Below the pieces are notes generated by a model. That model was not told where the DNA came from and made no database searches. It saw only the letters and a program-made list of their open reading frames with translations. 64,000 nucleotides of DNA, taken from Nakazawaea peltata (taxonomy: Eukaryota > Ascomycota > Pichiomycetes > Alaninales > Pachysolenaceae). Both the position numbers and the translations under genes were made by a program. Every line of letters begins with the position of its first letter. Position 1 is the first letter of the stretch. Positions 46,567 to 56,856 of the stretch are shown here, in pieces. The stretch covers positions 875,249-939,248 of the forward strand of contig BCGQ01000004.1 in the NCBI GenBank assembly GCA_001599355.1. The letters run 5' to 3'.

Positions 46567-48231
46567 ATGACAATTCTCATCGAACTCATCTTAATCCTGC
46601 TGGCAGGTGCCACCACGAGGGTCACCAAGGTCAGGTCTATCATCCATGCACTTGTGCTCAAGGCCAGAACGAATCAGAAGAAGTCGGTGAGAATGGCTAT
46701 TATGGCAGTTTCTGCTTTCTGTGTTCTCAATCTCCTCCATCTCATAGGTTCTAGATACTCTCCGAGTTATTCCAATGCTCTGGGTAGATTCTCGTATCTG
46801 CTCCCAACTAGTTCTTACATGTATGAAAGATTCAGCTTTAGGGGAGAGCTTCCAGATGGATATACAGAAGAAACTGCTAGCATCTGGGCAGAGGAAGTGT
46901 ACCAAAACCAGCTTGATAATCCAGTCTCAGACACGCTTATCTATAGAAAGTGGCAGTACGGCAGCAGGAGAAGAGAAGATGCTGTCATCGTGGTCCAGAT
47001 GATCAACCTGGATAATGACTATGTCATTCAAACCCTTACTGATGTGGAACAGGAGTTCAATAGAAAGTTCAAGTATCCTATTGTCATTCTCAACGCCGAC
47101 CGGGAATACAGCCAGAGCTTTGTTGATACCGTACAAGGTCTCTTCCCTTCGAGAGATATCTCATTTGAAATCATTCCTCTCGAAGGTTTGGCCAAACCAG
47201 AGACTATAAGTGAATCTAGAGAACGTAGAGAAAACAGAAAATTGAGAAAGGACGGTTTGGTTCCTCTGATCAATTTGGGATTGCTGAAGAGCTGGAACAG
47301 ATACAATTCCAAAGAGATCTTCTTCCACCCTCTGCTCGAGAATTACAGGTACATGATGAAGCTTGATGCCGGAGTCAGATTCAACAAGAAGCTTCGTTAC
47401 GATGCATTTCAATTTATGGCGGACAATGAGAAGACATTTGGGTTTTTCTCTGCTGGCTACGAATACGACCCAATGACCGTTGAGAATTTGTTGCCTACCC
47501 TGTTGAAGTATTTCACTGAGGACTACAACAGTGGCGAAATTCACGAGAAGAACTCCCTGGGATTCTTGATGGAGAATATTTTGAGTGGAAACAAGAACAA
47601 AAGAGCCAACGGCTATTCTACATGCCACTTTATGACGGATTTTGAGGTCCTCGATATGGATTTCTTCAGATCCAGGAAGTACCAAATGTTCTTTCTATTT
47701 TTGGATGCAAGCGGAGGATTTTACTACGACAGGTGGTCCGACAGTGCCGTTCACACCATGGCATTGACATTTTTAGAAGACAAGAGAAAGCTTCATTGGT
47801 TCAAAGACATAGGGATCACACATCAACCATTTGTGAACTGTCCAAAAACGTCGGCAAGATGTGATCACTTTGTCTTCAGCACTGATACAGATTTCCAAAA
47901 TTTGAACTGTATTCCTCAATGGCTTGAATGGGGTAAGAAAGATCCTAATGATGATGCTCTGGATCTCAAGCGAAGGAAAGACCACGAGCAGAGACAACTG
48001 CAAGCCGAACTGAAATTACAAGAACAGAGAAAGAAGGAACTGGATGAAGCAAACAAGCTGCTGATCCTGAGAGAAGAGGAACGTATCAAACTGCAAGAAG
48101 AGGCCCTGGCTGAGGCCAAGAAACAAGAGGAAGAGACAGGAAATCTGCCACTGGACCAGGAAGCTCCTGAAGCTGAGGTTCTTGAACCAGCCCTGGAACC
48201 AGCTCAAGAGAACAGTGAACAGAAAGCTTAA
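46567..48231 (+). CDS. Divergent Kre2/Mnt1 (GT15) mannosyltransferase-like protein with Ala-rich charged tail
   Basis: 554 residues. A type II anchor (about residues 43-61, MAIMAVSAFCVLN) follows a basic N-terminus. The GT15 core is clear (YPIVILNADREYS, STCHFMTDFEVLDMDFFR, GGFYYDRWSDSAVHTMAL, LHWFKDIGITHQPF...NCP). However, the nucleotide/metal segment, FEPGTNYFCDIDYDVF in the next gene, is here KLDAGVRFNKKLRYDAF, so the EP and CD residues are replaced. CHFWSNFEI is also changed to CHFMTDFEV. Residues 458-554 form an extra charged helix (KRRKDHEQRQ...EEERIK) in which ten or more 'Leu' are CTG codons, hence alanines. It may be an inactive or altered paralogue acting as a partner of the adjacent enzyme; that is inference. 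Confidence 0.8.
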   Translation: MTILIELILILLAGATTRVTKVRSIIHALVLKARTNQKKSVRMAIMAVSAFCVLNLLHLIGSRYSPSYSNALGRFSYLLPTSSYMYERFSFRGELPDGYTEETASIWAEEVYQNQLDNPVSDTLIYRKWQYGSRRREDAVIVVQMINLDNDYVIQTLTDVEQEFNRKFKYPIVILNADREYSQSFVDTVQGLFPSRDISFEIIPLEGLAKPETISESRERRENRKLRKDGLVPLINLGLLKSWNRYNSKEIFFHPLLENYRYMMKLDAGVRFNKKLRYDAFQFMADNEKTFGFFSAGYEYDPMTVENLLPTLLKYFTEDYNSGEIHEKNSLGFLMENILSGNKNKRANGYSTCHFMTDFEVLDMDFFRSRKYQMFFLFLDASGGFYYDRWSDSAVHTMALTFLEDKRKLHWFKDIGITHQPFVNCPKTSARCDHFVFSTDTDFQNLNCIPQWLEWGKKDPNDDALDLKRRKDHEQRQLQAELKLQEQRKKELDEANKLLILREEERIKLQEEALAEAKKQEEETGNLPLDQEAPEAEVLEPALEPAQENSEQKA

Positions 48232-48869
48232 GGCAACTAGCCACTTGTTCAGCATCGATCTACATTTTCAATATTACATCCAATTAATTGATCTTAAAAT
48301 CACCCCCAATTTGTAGAACATCATAACACCAAAATGCATGCGCTATCTCCTCCTTAGTCAAAAGTTCAAATGGACAGGATCTGTAAGGTACAGAAGAAAC
48401 AAGAAGCGAGAGGGGATTTAAAGTACAAAGGCTGGTGGGGCACTTGAGGACCTCTGATCACAACATTAGCTCTTCGGACACGTCTATACCCATTCCTCTC
48501 GGCTTATATCCCCCCCTTGTAGTTAATTTCATCTAAGCCTTGTATAAACAATATTTCCCCATTGGGCAATATGTACCCAATTAGGAAATCATTCTCCTGT
48601 AAACCTTGTTCTCTCGACCTCGAGTCAATTTGCTGTTCCTTAGGTGCATTGTTGGTGAAATTTGAAGGTGAACACTCGAAGAGAGGGCCAGGGAAGTTCA
48701 ATTTGAAGATATATAGTCACCTGAAGGTATATTAGTTATTGGCGATTTGTTAAATTCTTGGGAAATCTTGAACCTCACTCATTTGAGCCCATACCATCGC
48801 ATCTGGGGACCTCATCGCATGATTTAGACAGATCAATACAGATTATACAAGTCAAGAGAATACGCCAGG
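48232..48869. promoter_or_regulatory. Spacer between the two tandem GT15 genes
   Basis: 638 bp. A 65-codon minus-strand frame (48504-48701) lacks an ATG and has no intron signals to supply one, so it is not called. A TATA-like ATATATAG occurs near 48709. No other structure seen. Confidence 0.4.
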
Positions 48870-50237
48870 ATGATTAAAGTGACTAAAAGATTCAGAAAGA
48901 CATTGATATATACCACTGTTGTATGTGTGGTAGTGCTATCACTGCATTTCCTCGCTAGTAATTTCTCAGCAGGATACCATAAGCAAATTGGTGAGATGAC
49001 AGGGGTCATTGGGGGTTCAGAAGAGGTGGCTATGTCGGGGAAACCGAAAACTCTTGCTGATCTCAAGTTTACTGGATCCCCACCAACTCCAGATCTGACT
49101 AAACAAGATGTGGTTAAATGGAATAGACTGTTATACGACTCATACATTAGTCAAGAAATCACAGAACCAAAAGTGAAAAATTTAGTGAGACCTCCAGTGG
49201 ATCCACGACAATATGACCGCGCTAATGCCACGTTGGTTATTTTGGTTAGAAATAAGGAACTCAGTGCTGTCAGGAATACTATCGTCCAAATCGAATCCAA
49301 ATTTAATAACAAATACTACTATCCATATGTGTTTTTGAACGATGACAATTTCTCAAGGAAATTCAAGAGAGAGATCACAAAATTACTCCCATATAGAGAG
49401 ATTTATTTCGAGCAAATCAAGCCAGAAGTTTGGGATAGACCTAAGTCAATTGATAGACAGAAGGAAAGGAAGGGAACTGACTACTTAAAGAAGGAGAAAA
49501 TCGGATATGCTGGAGTGTTGAGTTACCATAATATGTGTAGATTTTATTCAGGAGCTTTCTTTGACCAACCTGCGTTGAAGAAATTCAAATGGTACTGGAG
49601 ATTTGAGCCAGGAACCAACTATTTCTGTGATATTGATTATGATGTATTCAAATTTATGGAGGACAATGATAAGACCTATGGGTTCGTCATGCTGTTATAT
49701 GATTCTCATCAGAGTTTGAAGTCGTTCTGGACTACGACATTGGAATTTTTAAAGAAGTTCCCCCAATATTTACATCCTAATGCGGCTACCAACTTTTTAA
49801 CTGAGAATATGATGAATCCAGAGAAACCAGAACTCACCCAAGGATACTCGACATGCCATTTCTGGTCGAATTTCGAAATTGGAAATATGGACTTTTTTAG
49901 GGGTGAAGCGTATCAAAAATGGTTCAAATATTTAGATGACACAGGGGGATTTTATTATGAAAGATGGGGAGATCTGCCTGTACATTCGGTTGGATTATCA
50001 CTCTTCGAAGACAAATCCAAAATCCATTGGTTCCGTGATATCGGTTACGAACATTCCCCCTACACCCTTTGTCCAAACTCCCCCAAATGCTCCACAAGGG
50101 GGGCTAAGGATCCTAAAGATAACACTAGAACACAATGTGTGCTCGGAAAGTTCAGTTTCCCTAAACTTGACGATCAGAACTGTGTTCCCAACTGGATTCG
50201 ATACGAAATGGATGATGACGCCAAGAATATGTACTAA
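48870..50237 (+). CDS. Alpha-1,2-mannosyltransferase of the Kre2/Ktr family (GT15)
   Basis: 455 residues with a short cytosolic N-terminus (MIKVTKRFRK), a signal anchor (about 11-31), a stem and a complete GT15 catalytic domain. It shows NATLVILVRNKEL, YPYVFLNDD, YHNMCRFYSGAFF, WRFEPGTNYFCDIDYDVF (metal/GDP-mannose region), YSTCHFWSNFEIGNMDFFR, GGFYYERWGDLPVHSVGL and IGYEHSPYTLCP. These enzymes add alpha-1,2-mannose to O- and N-linked glycans in the Golgi. It lies head-to-tail 638 bp after the divergent paralogue, suggesting a tandem duplication. Which KTR it is orthologous to cannot be decided here. Confidence 0.94.
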   Translation: MIKVTKRFRKTLIYTTVVCVVVLSLHFLASNFSAGYHKQIGEMTGVIGGSEEVAMSGKPKTLADLKFTGSPPTPDLTKQDVVKWNRLLYDSYISQEITEPKVKNLVRPPVDPRQYDRANATLVILVRNKELSAVRNTIVQIESKFNNKYYYPYVFLNDDNFSRKFKREITKLLPYREIYFEQIKPEVWDRPKSIDRQKERKGTDYLKKEKIGYAGVLSYHNMCRFYSGAFFDQPALKKFKWYWRFEPGTNYFCDIDYDVFKFMEDNDKTYGFVMLLYDSHQSLKSFWTTTLEFLKKFPQYLHPNAATNFLTENMMNPEKPELTQGYSTCHFWSNFEIGNMDFFRGEAYQKWFKYLDDTGGFYYERWGDLPVHSVGLSLFEDKSKIHWFRDIGYEHSPYTLCPNSPKCSTRGAKDPKDNTRTQCVLGKFSFPKLDDQNCVPNWIRYEMDDDAKNMY

Positions 50238-50436
50238 ACACCAATACCATACCAACTCCATCTCAATACCTTCGTAGAAATAGTCGTGTACCACTCAAAA
50301 TTTAAGCGAAGCCGGAAACGGCGTCGCATATTTCCCAATCGGGAATTCAACGAAAAATCTCCCAACGGTCAAATTCTCACTTAAAAATCTCTTCAACAGG
50401 GGTAATCCACAGGGTGTAGAACCATACGAAATCATC

Positions 50437-51528
50437 ATGTCCAAGTCTGTTAACGTTGCTATCATCGGTACCGGTGTCGTCGGTGCCGAATTGGTCAACC
50501 AATTGAAAGGATTACAATCCAAGTCAACTTCCATCGCCTACAACGTGATCTTGATCGCCAAATCTTCAAAGACTCTTTCCAACGAGGGTAAGCCATTGGA
50601 CTTGTCGTCATGGACTTCTCAATTGGAGCTGGCTACTGGTCCAGCTTTCAGTAATGAGAAGTTATTGGAGTTCTTGACCCTGTCCAAGAAGCCTACCATC
50701 TTGATTGACAACACCTCCAACGAGAAGTTGGCCTCGTTCTATCCAACTTTGATCCAGAACGGAATCTCTATTGCTACCCCAAATAAGAAGGCCTTCTCGT
50801 CTGATTTGAAGACCTGGAATGCTATTTGGGAAGCTTCTGCTGCTCCAGGTGGTGGTTTGGTATACCACGAGGCCACTGTCGGTGCTGGTTTGCCTATCTT
50901 GGGTACCCTCAATGACATGACTGGAACTGGTGACAAGATCGTCAAAGTCGAGGGAATCTTCTCTGGATCTTTGTCCTACATTTTCAACAACTTCTCCACT
51001 TTGGAGAAGAACAGCTTAAAGTTCTCTGACATTGTCAAGCAAGCCAAGGAGTTGGGTTATTTGGAACCTGATCCAAGAGATGACTTGAACGGTATGGATT
51101 TCGCTAGAAAAGTCACTATCTTAGCTAGACTCTCCGGATTGGAGATCGAGTCTCCAAGTTCCTTCTCTGTTAAATCTTTAGTTCCTTCTGCTTTGGAATC
51201 TTTGGCCACTGGTCTGGAGTTCATGGAGAAATTGCCTGAATACGACGCTGAGATGGACGCTCTCAAAGAATCTGCTGCTCTGGAAGGTAAAGTATTAAGA
51301 TTCGTAGGTGTAGTTGATATTTTAAATAAGGAAGTGGGTGTTAAAATCGAGAAGTACGATGGTTCTCATCCATTCGCCGCTTTGAAGGGATCTACCAACG
51401 TCATTTCTATCCAATCCGAAAGATACGACATTCCAATGGTCATTTCTGGAGCTGGAGCTGGAGCTGCCGTCACTGCTGCCGGTGTTTTGGCCGATGCCAT
51501 CAAGATTGCTCAAAGAATTGCCAACTAA
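50437..51528 (+). CDS. HOM6: Homoserine dehydrogenase Hom6
   Basis: 363 residues (S. cerevisiae 359). NAD(P)-binding GTGVVGAEL at the N-terminus, the DNTSNE segment, catalytic Lys in TPNKKAFS, HEATVGAGLPI, GIFSGSLSYIFN and the homoserine-binding ELGYLEPDPRDDLNGMDFARK. The C-terminal VVISGAGAGAAVTAAGVLAD is near-invariant. It reduces aspartate semialdehyde to homoserine for threonine and methionine synthesis. Strong codon bias suggests high expression. A CTG in TG-CTG-EFMEK corresponds to the alanine of KSADEF in yeast. It converges with IML1, stops 26 bp apart. No perfect Gcn4 site (TGACTC) was seen in its 199-bp upstream region. Confidence 0.97.
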   Translation: MSKSVNVAIIGTGVVGAELVNQLKGLQSKSTSIAYNVILIAKSSKTLSNEGKPLDLSSWTSQLELATGPAFSNEKLLEFLTLSKKPTILIDNTSNEKLASFYPTLIQNGISIATPNKKAFSSDLKTWNAIWEASAAPGGGLVYHEATVGAGLPILGTLNDMTGTGDKIVKVEGIFSGSLSYIFNNFSTLEKNSLKFSDIVKQAKELGYLEPDPRDDLNGMDFARKVTILARLSGLEIESPSSFSVKSLVPSALESLATGLEFMEKLPEYDAEMDALKESAALEGKVLRFVGVVDILNKEVGVKIEKYDGSHPFAALKGSTNVISIQSERYDIPMVISGAGAGAAVTAAGVLADAIKIAQRIAN

Positions 51529-51554
51529 ACTACATATTTAAGTAATATACACAT

Positions 51555-54500
51555 TTATTTCTCTACTTCGTATGCTAATGCCTCATCAATATCTCTCCTA
51601 ACTTCCCATCTGGCCTTGGCTTCTCTGAAGACTGCCCTCAATTTAGAAGCATCTTTACAAGTCTGTCTGAAGACCAACATCACCTTTTGGGAGTTTAATA
51701 GCTTGTTAGTCCGTTTCAGAGCCAGCTTCAGCGTGGCCAGGACATTCACCTTGGCTATATGGATGTTATTAGGAGCTAAGAAAAGGTCTCCGGTATCTTT
51801 AATCTCTGCTATATAAGCACCAGTCTTATGGATATACTGGGCATGTTTAAAGGTAGGTTTACCCCAACTGTAACTGATCTGGATATCTTGAGGATCTCCA
51901 AAGACAACAGCAGCTCTGTTATCCAACAAGAACCCAGACTGTTCAAGAAGGAATATATGGTAGAAGAATTTACTCTCGGAGAGGATAGTATGGTTATTAT
52001 CACCCTCACAGAATTCCGGATCGGTCCAAGGGTCTAAAGCAAGCTTGATATCGACAAAAGAATGGAATGGGTTCTTTTGTGGTACGGTTACGAGTTCATT
52101 CCAAGGGATTTCTACTAATTTTAATCCGTATCTCTCACAAAGTCTGGTCCAACTGCTGATAGTATCGTCTATTAACCTTGGAGTAGTAGTCAACCATTCT
52201 AGACGGATATGGAAACAGTGTTCAAGGTTATGGACACGATCATAATGGACGGTGATCAACTCAGGTTTGTACGATTTATGAGTAGGATCGACATCGAATA
52301 TGACACTTCTACTTAAGATGACCTTTTTGGATTCTGGGGAAGATTCGGTGGTCTTACTGATAGCACTATTGGTATCAGGTTGCAGAGGAGTAACTGGAGA
52401 CTCATGCGAGACTTGAGGAAGGATAGCTGGGGATGTAGAGGACCCTTCAGTCTTTTTAATTGCCCCTAAAACATACTCGTTATTTAATTTATAGAAGTAA
52501 TGTCCATCTAAGAAACTGTGCCTGTTTTCAACATGAGTAAAGAGACCTTCCTCCATCAATTTATTACCAAATACTACGGCCTCTTCTTTACTCATGATCT
52601 CGTCGAAATGCTTGACCATCCAATTTACAAACTCCAAACCAAGGAAACAGTTTTGGTGAGTCTTCCAATGCCATCTTCTATCTACAAAGTTTATACCAGA
52701 GTTAGGGTTCTGTAATAAGGCCAGAAGTTGGGTCAATTTGATGTCATAACTCAAATGAAGAGAATCTCCATCGACGAACAATGAGTCTTTGGAGAAGTAG
52801 TCGAGAACCGAGCCTGACAGTTCTCTCAAGAACTTGAATAAACTTCCAGTGTAGAAACTAATCTCTGGAGTAAGCTCTTCTTTTTTACCTTTACGTCTTA
52901 TATCTTCTGGGGATCTATAACGACCTTTATATATGGTGGAGATCAACTTCCGTAAGCCTTCTAAGCGGATTTCCTCGGTATTCAACTTCTCGTTGGGGTT
53001 CTGGGGCCCGAAACTGAACGAATTCTCACTCAATTCCCCAGGTAAAATTACAAATTTAATACGGAATTTAGTGTTTTCGGAGATCGTGTCGTCGTATCCA
53101 GCCAACATTTGGTCGAAATGGTTCCAATTATACTTCTCTGGATAGTTAGCCAAGGCGTTGATCTCGGTACTACAATACTCGTCATCATATCTAGTACGAA
53201 TTTTAGGGAAATACTCGATATTTTCGTCGTATCCACTTGTCAAAGAAGCCATTTGAGATCTTTTGTAGATTTGGACGTTGATATTGTTGTTATAGTCGAT
53301 ACATAGTCTATGAATTTCGTCGTCAAATGACATATAGATTCTAGAACCTTCATAGTGTTTACTGTTAGAGATAGAAGATACGAGTAAATTGGAATCACCC
53401 CCCGGTTTCCGCTTATTTTCGATTTTCTTGATCTTGTCTCCTACTACGATTTGGAACCCAAGGGTTAACCGGAGATAGACCATTTCTCTGAACAAGTCGG
53501 CACTGGTGATCAAGTCATGGAATCCTCCAGTATTGAGAATGATATCGTACAATTTAAAGGTGAAATTCGTTTGGAAATCGGTCGGGAAATGGGTGGTTGT
53601 GATAGGAAGAGCTGCTGGAGATGAGAGAGAAGTCCATTTGATAGCTCTTCTTTTCACATTTTTAGGGAATACGTTCTTCCAACGACCAGTGATCAAGGAA
53701 CCTACAGCAGAAGCGTCTATCATTTGAGAAGGGTTCAGAATATTAGTCCACATCAGATTTGAAGTGGAGTTTGGGGGTTTCTGAGAGGGTGTGGCCTTTC
53801 TATTGGATGATGACTTGGATTCCAACCGTTGTTTCTCTTTCAGAAGCATCACCATATTCTCAGAAGAGAGAGATTTGTTGAGTCTAGAAGGTGATGATGA
53901 CATATATCGACTTTCAAGTGAAGAAGAAGGAGATTGGTCGGCCTGAAGGGGTTTTGTAGGTGAAATTATCGGTGGAATTGGGTTAAGACGGGTAGGACGC
54001 TGGATATTTATGGATTTAGTTGGGGATTTTACGATTACTGGAGTTGGCTGGGCTGTTTCCAAAGCTCCAGATGCTGAAATTGATCTTAATCCGGGAATCA
54101 GAGCTGAAGAAGATTTTAAGAACTTAGGAAGTTCCAGCAGCAGATTCAAAAATGAGCCATTTGAAGGTTTCTTCTGTAAATTCAATAAAGAAGTGAACAG
54201 AGAGACATTTGAACGGGATGAAGTCACTCCTACAGCATTATCTTGACTCATTTTAGCATCAGTGACTTGTTTCTCAGTGGAAACAGGTTTAAATACTTCG
54301 AGAGAGTCCATAGATTCTTTAGAAATGGCTTGTTTTAATGATATTTCAGATGATTTTGAAGAATGTGATTCCAATGGAGGACGTAAAAGAGTTGGAGGAG
54401 CATCGAAAACGGTCGAGTCAACATTAGACTTGAATACATTACTGTCATAATCGGAAATTGCTTCAAGAAAGCTGTGATATTTCTTGGGCAGACCCAAATT

Positions 54501-56186
54501 CGAGATTTTGACTTCATTTAAATCGTTCTCCATGACTCCCATCATCTGAATCTCATAGATTTTACATCTGGGTAACCATTGATTGATACTCAGGTTCGAA
54601 TCACTCCAAAAAGACACATCAATCCACGAAGGAATGCAATGTTGAGTCCGGAAATTGAAATCTTTGTATCTAAACAACGGAACTACATGTAATGGGGGTC
54701 TACTTAAGCATATAATATCTAAAGCCAGATCAATGGCAAGCATTTTACGAGAGGTTTGAGCCATCAATTTGTAGTCCACGTCGAATAATCCTGTTCCGGG
54801 GGTAATGAGCACAAAATGATTGGTGGTATGACGTAAATCTGGATCTTTGAAATGATTAGTGACTAAAGTGGTGGCTAAATTGACGGCTTCTAACATATTT
54901 CCCTTGACTGCTGGAATGAAATCACCTTCTATATCGCCATCAGCTTTCAACATGATATCTTTCAGGAAATTTGAAAACTCATCTCTTAAACTACTCATAA
55001 TTTTACTCCAAAGTGTGATATTCACTTGGTCTACAACTACTCTATAGTAATCTTTGGTGTCTGAGAGACGTTCTCCGGGTTCTAGATCCTTCCAACGGGT
55101 TGAGGTGAGGTCAATTGATGTGAAAAGAACGATGGTCACCAAATGATGTCGACCAACTTCATGCCATTTCTTGAAAATCTTAGGGAAAAGTGAATTAATC
55201 AACCTATTAAAGATAATCTCCCCACTTTCTTCGAAATCCCACATTTCCTTGGACAATTGGATCATGAAAGTCAATCTAGCACTCTCTGATCTGAAAACAA
55301 TCTTGGTATTCTCGCCAATATACCCACTAAATACTCTTTTACCATCTCTGTAAATGGCATTGACTGAAGATCTGATCATATTGTCGATGAAAGTGATTCT
55401 TTGGGATTTATATACACATCTACCGGCGAGCATCGACTGGAATACCCACATATCTCCTCTCGATATATAGACATCTTTGACATACAATTCGATAAGGTCG
55501 GCCTCGACGTCTTTTTTATTCTTCAATCGTACTAACAGAGGGGCTCTCAGTTTGATATCCATTATAAGTTGTAGATTACTACCTGAAAGGACGGAAATCT
55601 TCAGCAGGACCGAGTGTAGGAGTTGCTGGGGTGGCTGAGTAAGAGATTGAGGCAGATCTGACTCCACTTTAGGTGGGTTTTTCTTCTCATCTTCAGGGAG
55701 ATTATGGACGACAAAATATAATCTTTTTGATGAGCCTTCTAGAAGCTCTATCTCGGCTATATCACCTTCTTTCAGCCCTGGAATCGCCGCGATATCGACA
55801 AGGACATCATGGGTGGAGACACTGGCTTCATGGAACTTAATTGTCAACTGGACTGGCTCATACATTGCCGGTAGCACACGGTCTTCTTCTTGTTGGGAGT
55901 GGTCTTGGGACTGAAAACTTGACTGCAGTACAATTGAACGTGTTGCCGACGACATCATCGAGCTGTTTATACGTAAAGATGGATCGGAAGACACAGATTC
56001 GGATTCATCTTTCAGTCTTTTCCCCACTATCAAGGTGTTACTGTCAATGGTTGGTCTGTTGAAATTCAAAGCCGCTCTTTTTGGACGGGTCATTATGGGG
56101 CCATTTGAGGAATTGGATGGATTTTCGTGGATTTGCCGCTGTAGGGACCTCCCTGGAGTACTGTGATTGCTTGGCATTCGTGACAT
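51555..56186 (-). CDS. IML1: SEACIT/GATOR1 subunit Iml1 (DEPDC5)
   Basis: 1543 residues (S. cerevisiae 1584). The start is the ATG giving MSRMPSNHS. N-terminal beta-rich region with VQLTIKFHE and the conserved DVYISRGDMWVFQ segment, then RDEFSNF and the longin/SHEN-like parts (HHLVTIVLFTSID). A Ser-rich linker follows (about 590-790). A DEP domain lies at about 1158-1235 (WKTHQNCFLGLEFVNWMVKHF, DGHYFYKL), and the C-terminal domain has LEWLTTTPRLIDDTISSW. Iml1 with Npr2/Npr3 is the GAP for the Gtr1 GTPase, restraining TORC1 on the vacuole during amino-acid shortage. It is adjacent to HOM6, as in S. cerevisiae. Confidence 0.94.
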   Translation of the reverse strand: MSRMPSNHSTPGRSLQRQIHENPSNSSNGPIMTRPKRAALNFNRPTIDSNTLIVGKRLKDESESVSSDPSLRINSSMMSSATRSIVLQSSFQSQDHSQQEEDRVLPAMYEPVQLTIKFHEASVSTHDVLVDIAAIPGLKEGDIAEIELLEGSSKRLYFVVHNLPEDEKKNPPKVESDLPQSLTQPPQQLLHSVLLKISVLSGSNLQLIMDIKLRAPLLVRLKNKKDVEADLIELYVKDVYISRGDMWVFQSMLAGRCVYKSQRITFIDNMIRSSVNAIYRDGKRVFSGYIGENTKIVFRSESARLTFMIQLSKEMWDFEESGEIIFNRLINSLFPKIFKKWHEVGRHHLVTIVLFTSIDLTSTRWKDLEPGERLSDTKDYYRVVVDQVNITLWSKIMSSLRDEFSNFLKDIMLKADGDIEGDFIPAVKGNMLEAVNLATTLVTNHFKDPDLRHTTNHFVLITPGTGLFDVDYKLMAQTSRKMLAIDLALDIICLSRPPLHVVPLFRYKDFNFRTQHCIPSWIDVSFWSDSNLSINQWLPRCKIYEIQMMGVMENDLNEVKISNLGLPKKYHSFLEAISDYDSNVFKSNVDSTVFDAPPTLLRPPLESHSSKSSEISLKQAISKESMDSLEVFKPVSTEKQVTDAKMSQDNAVGVTSSRSNVSLFTSLLNLQKKPSNGSFLNLLLELPKFLKSSSALIPGLRSISASGALETAQPTPVIVKSPTKSINIQRPTRLNPIPPIISPTKPLQADQSPSSSLESRYMSSSPSRLNKSLSSENMVMLLKEKQRLESKSSSNRKATPSQKPPNSTSNLMWTNILNPSQMIDASAVGSLITGRWKNVFPKNVKRRAIKWTSLSSPAALPITTTHFPTDFQTNFTFKLYDIILNTGGFHDLITSADLFREMVYLRLTLGFQIVVGDKIKKIENKRKPGGDSNLLVSSISNSKHYEGSRIYMSFDDEIHRLCIDYNNNINVQIYKRSQMASLTSGYDENIEYFPKIRTRYDDEYCSTEINALANYPEKYNWNHFDQMLAGYDDTISENTKFRIKFVILPGELSENSFSFGPQNPNEKLNTEEIRLEGLRKLISTIYKGRYRSPEDIRRKGKKEELTPEISFYTGSLFKFLRELSGSVLDYFSKDSLFVDGDSLHLSYDIKLTQLLALLQNPNSGINFVDRRWHWKTHQNCFLGLEFVNWMVKHFDEIMSKEEAVVFGNKLMEEGLFTHVENRHSFLDGHYFYKLNNEYVLGAIKKTEGSSTSPAILPQVSHESPVTPLQPDTNSAISKTTESSPESKKVILSRSVIFDVDPTHKSYKPELITVHYDRVHNLEHCFHIRLEWLTTTPRLIDDTISSWTRLCERYGLKLVEIPWNELVTVPQKNPFHSFVDIKLALDPWTDPEFCEGDNNHTILSESKFFYHIFLLEQSGFLLDNRAAVVFGDPQDIQISYSWGKPTFKHAQYIHKTGAYIAEIKDTGDLFLAPNNIHIAKVNVLATLKLALKRTNKLLNSQKVMLVFRQTCKDASKLRAVFREAKARWEVRRDIDEALAYEVEK

Positions 56187-56856
56187 GGCGGTGTTGGGGG
56201 NGCCTACCGGATGGTCAATTGATCAGTTTATAACCAGATTATGACTGATAAATTTGAGAAGAAGTATTTCCTTAAGGGGTAGGGAGATGATTACTGGAAT
56301 AGGAAGGTAAAATTGGAAAATTTGATTGAAAATTTGATTTAAAGTTGTGACTACTTGAATTCCTATTAAGGCAATTACCTATCCAGGAAACTGCTTCTCC
56401 ACAAGTTTTGATTTACGATTTGATAAGCGTTGGAGCAGATTTCAAGCGGCTAGGTGGATTTGACAATAGATGAGGTAATTAGTATCAGTAACTATGTAAT
56501 ATCACTGACTATTTAAGTTTAGATGACTAAAAGCCTAGACCCCACAATAGGTGATCTTCAGTTCCCCCCTTGGGTCACGGTGACACTCAGGCAGCAAGCA
56601 CTGCTGATCCTTTTACATTCAAACCATGGATATCAAATTCAATTAAAACTAAATAGACTTCCCCTCAAACCATATGCCACTAAAATGAAATCTGGGCTAT
56701 GCGATGACCGAAACTTTAAATGAACCGTAAGTTTCTCTTACGAGAAAATGCAATTAATTTCGCAAAAAAAAAAAAAGTTATGCAGCTAAGAAAAGATAAA
56801 ATGTGGGGAGATAAAGAATGAAATGGTGTGAAAAAAATAATATGAGCACCGTAACA
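56187..56856. promoter_or_regulatory. IML1 promoter and 3' flank of the unknown gene
   Basis: 670 bp. An undetermined base (n) is at 56201, 15 bp upstream of the IML1 ATG. A hairpin TTTCTC-TTAC-GAGAAA is at 56732-56747, and a poly(A) run of 13 starts at 56763, both just beyond the unknown gene's stop. A 66-codon frame at 56523-56723 has no conserved features. Confidence 0.4.

Noticed and set aside
48504-48701. 65-codon minus-strand frame between the two GT15 genes
   Set aside because: It has no ATG in frame, no TACTAAC/donor pair upstream to supply one, and no recognisable motif.
56201-56201. Undetermined base near the IML1 start
   Set aside because: It is 15 bp upstream of the ATG and does not affect any coding call; an assembly ambiguity in a G run.
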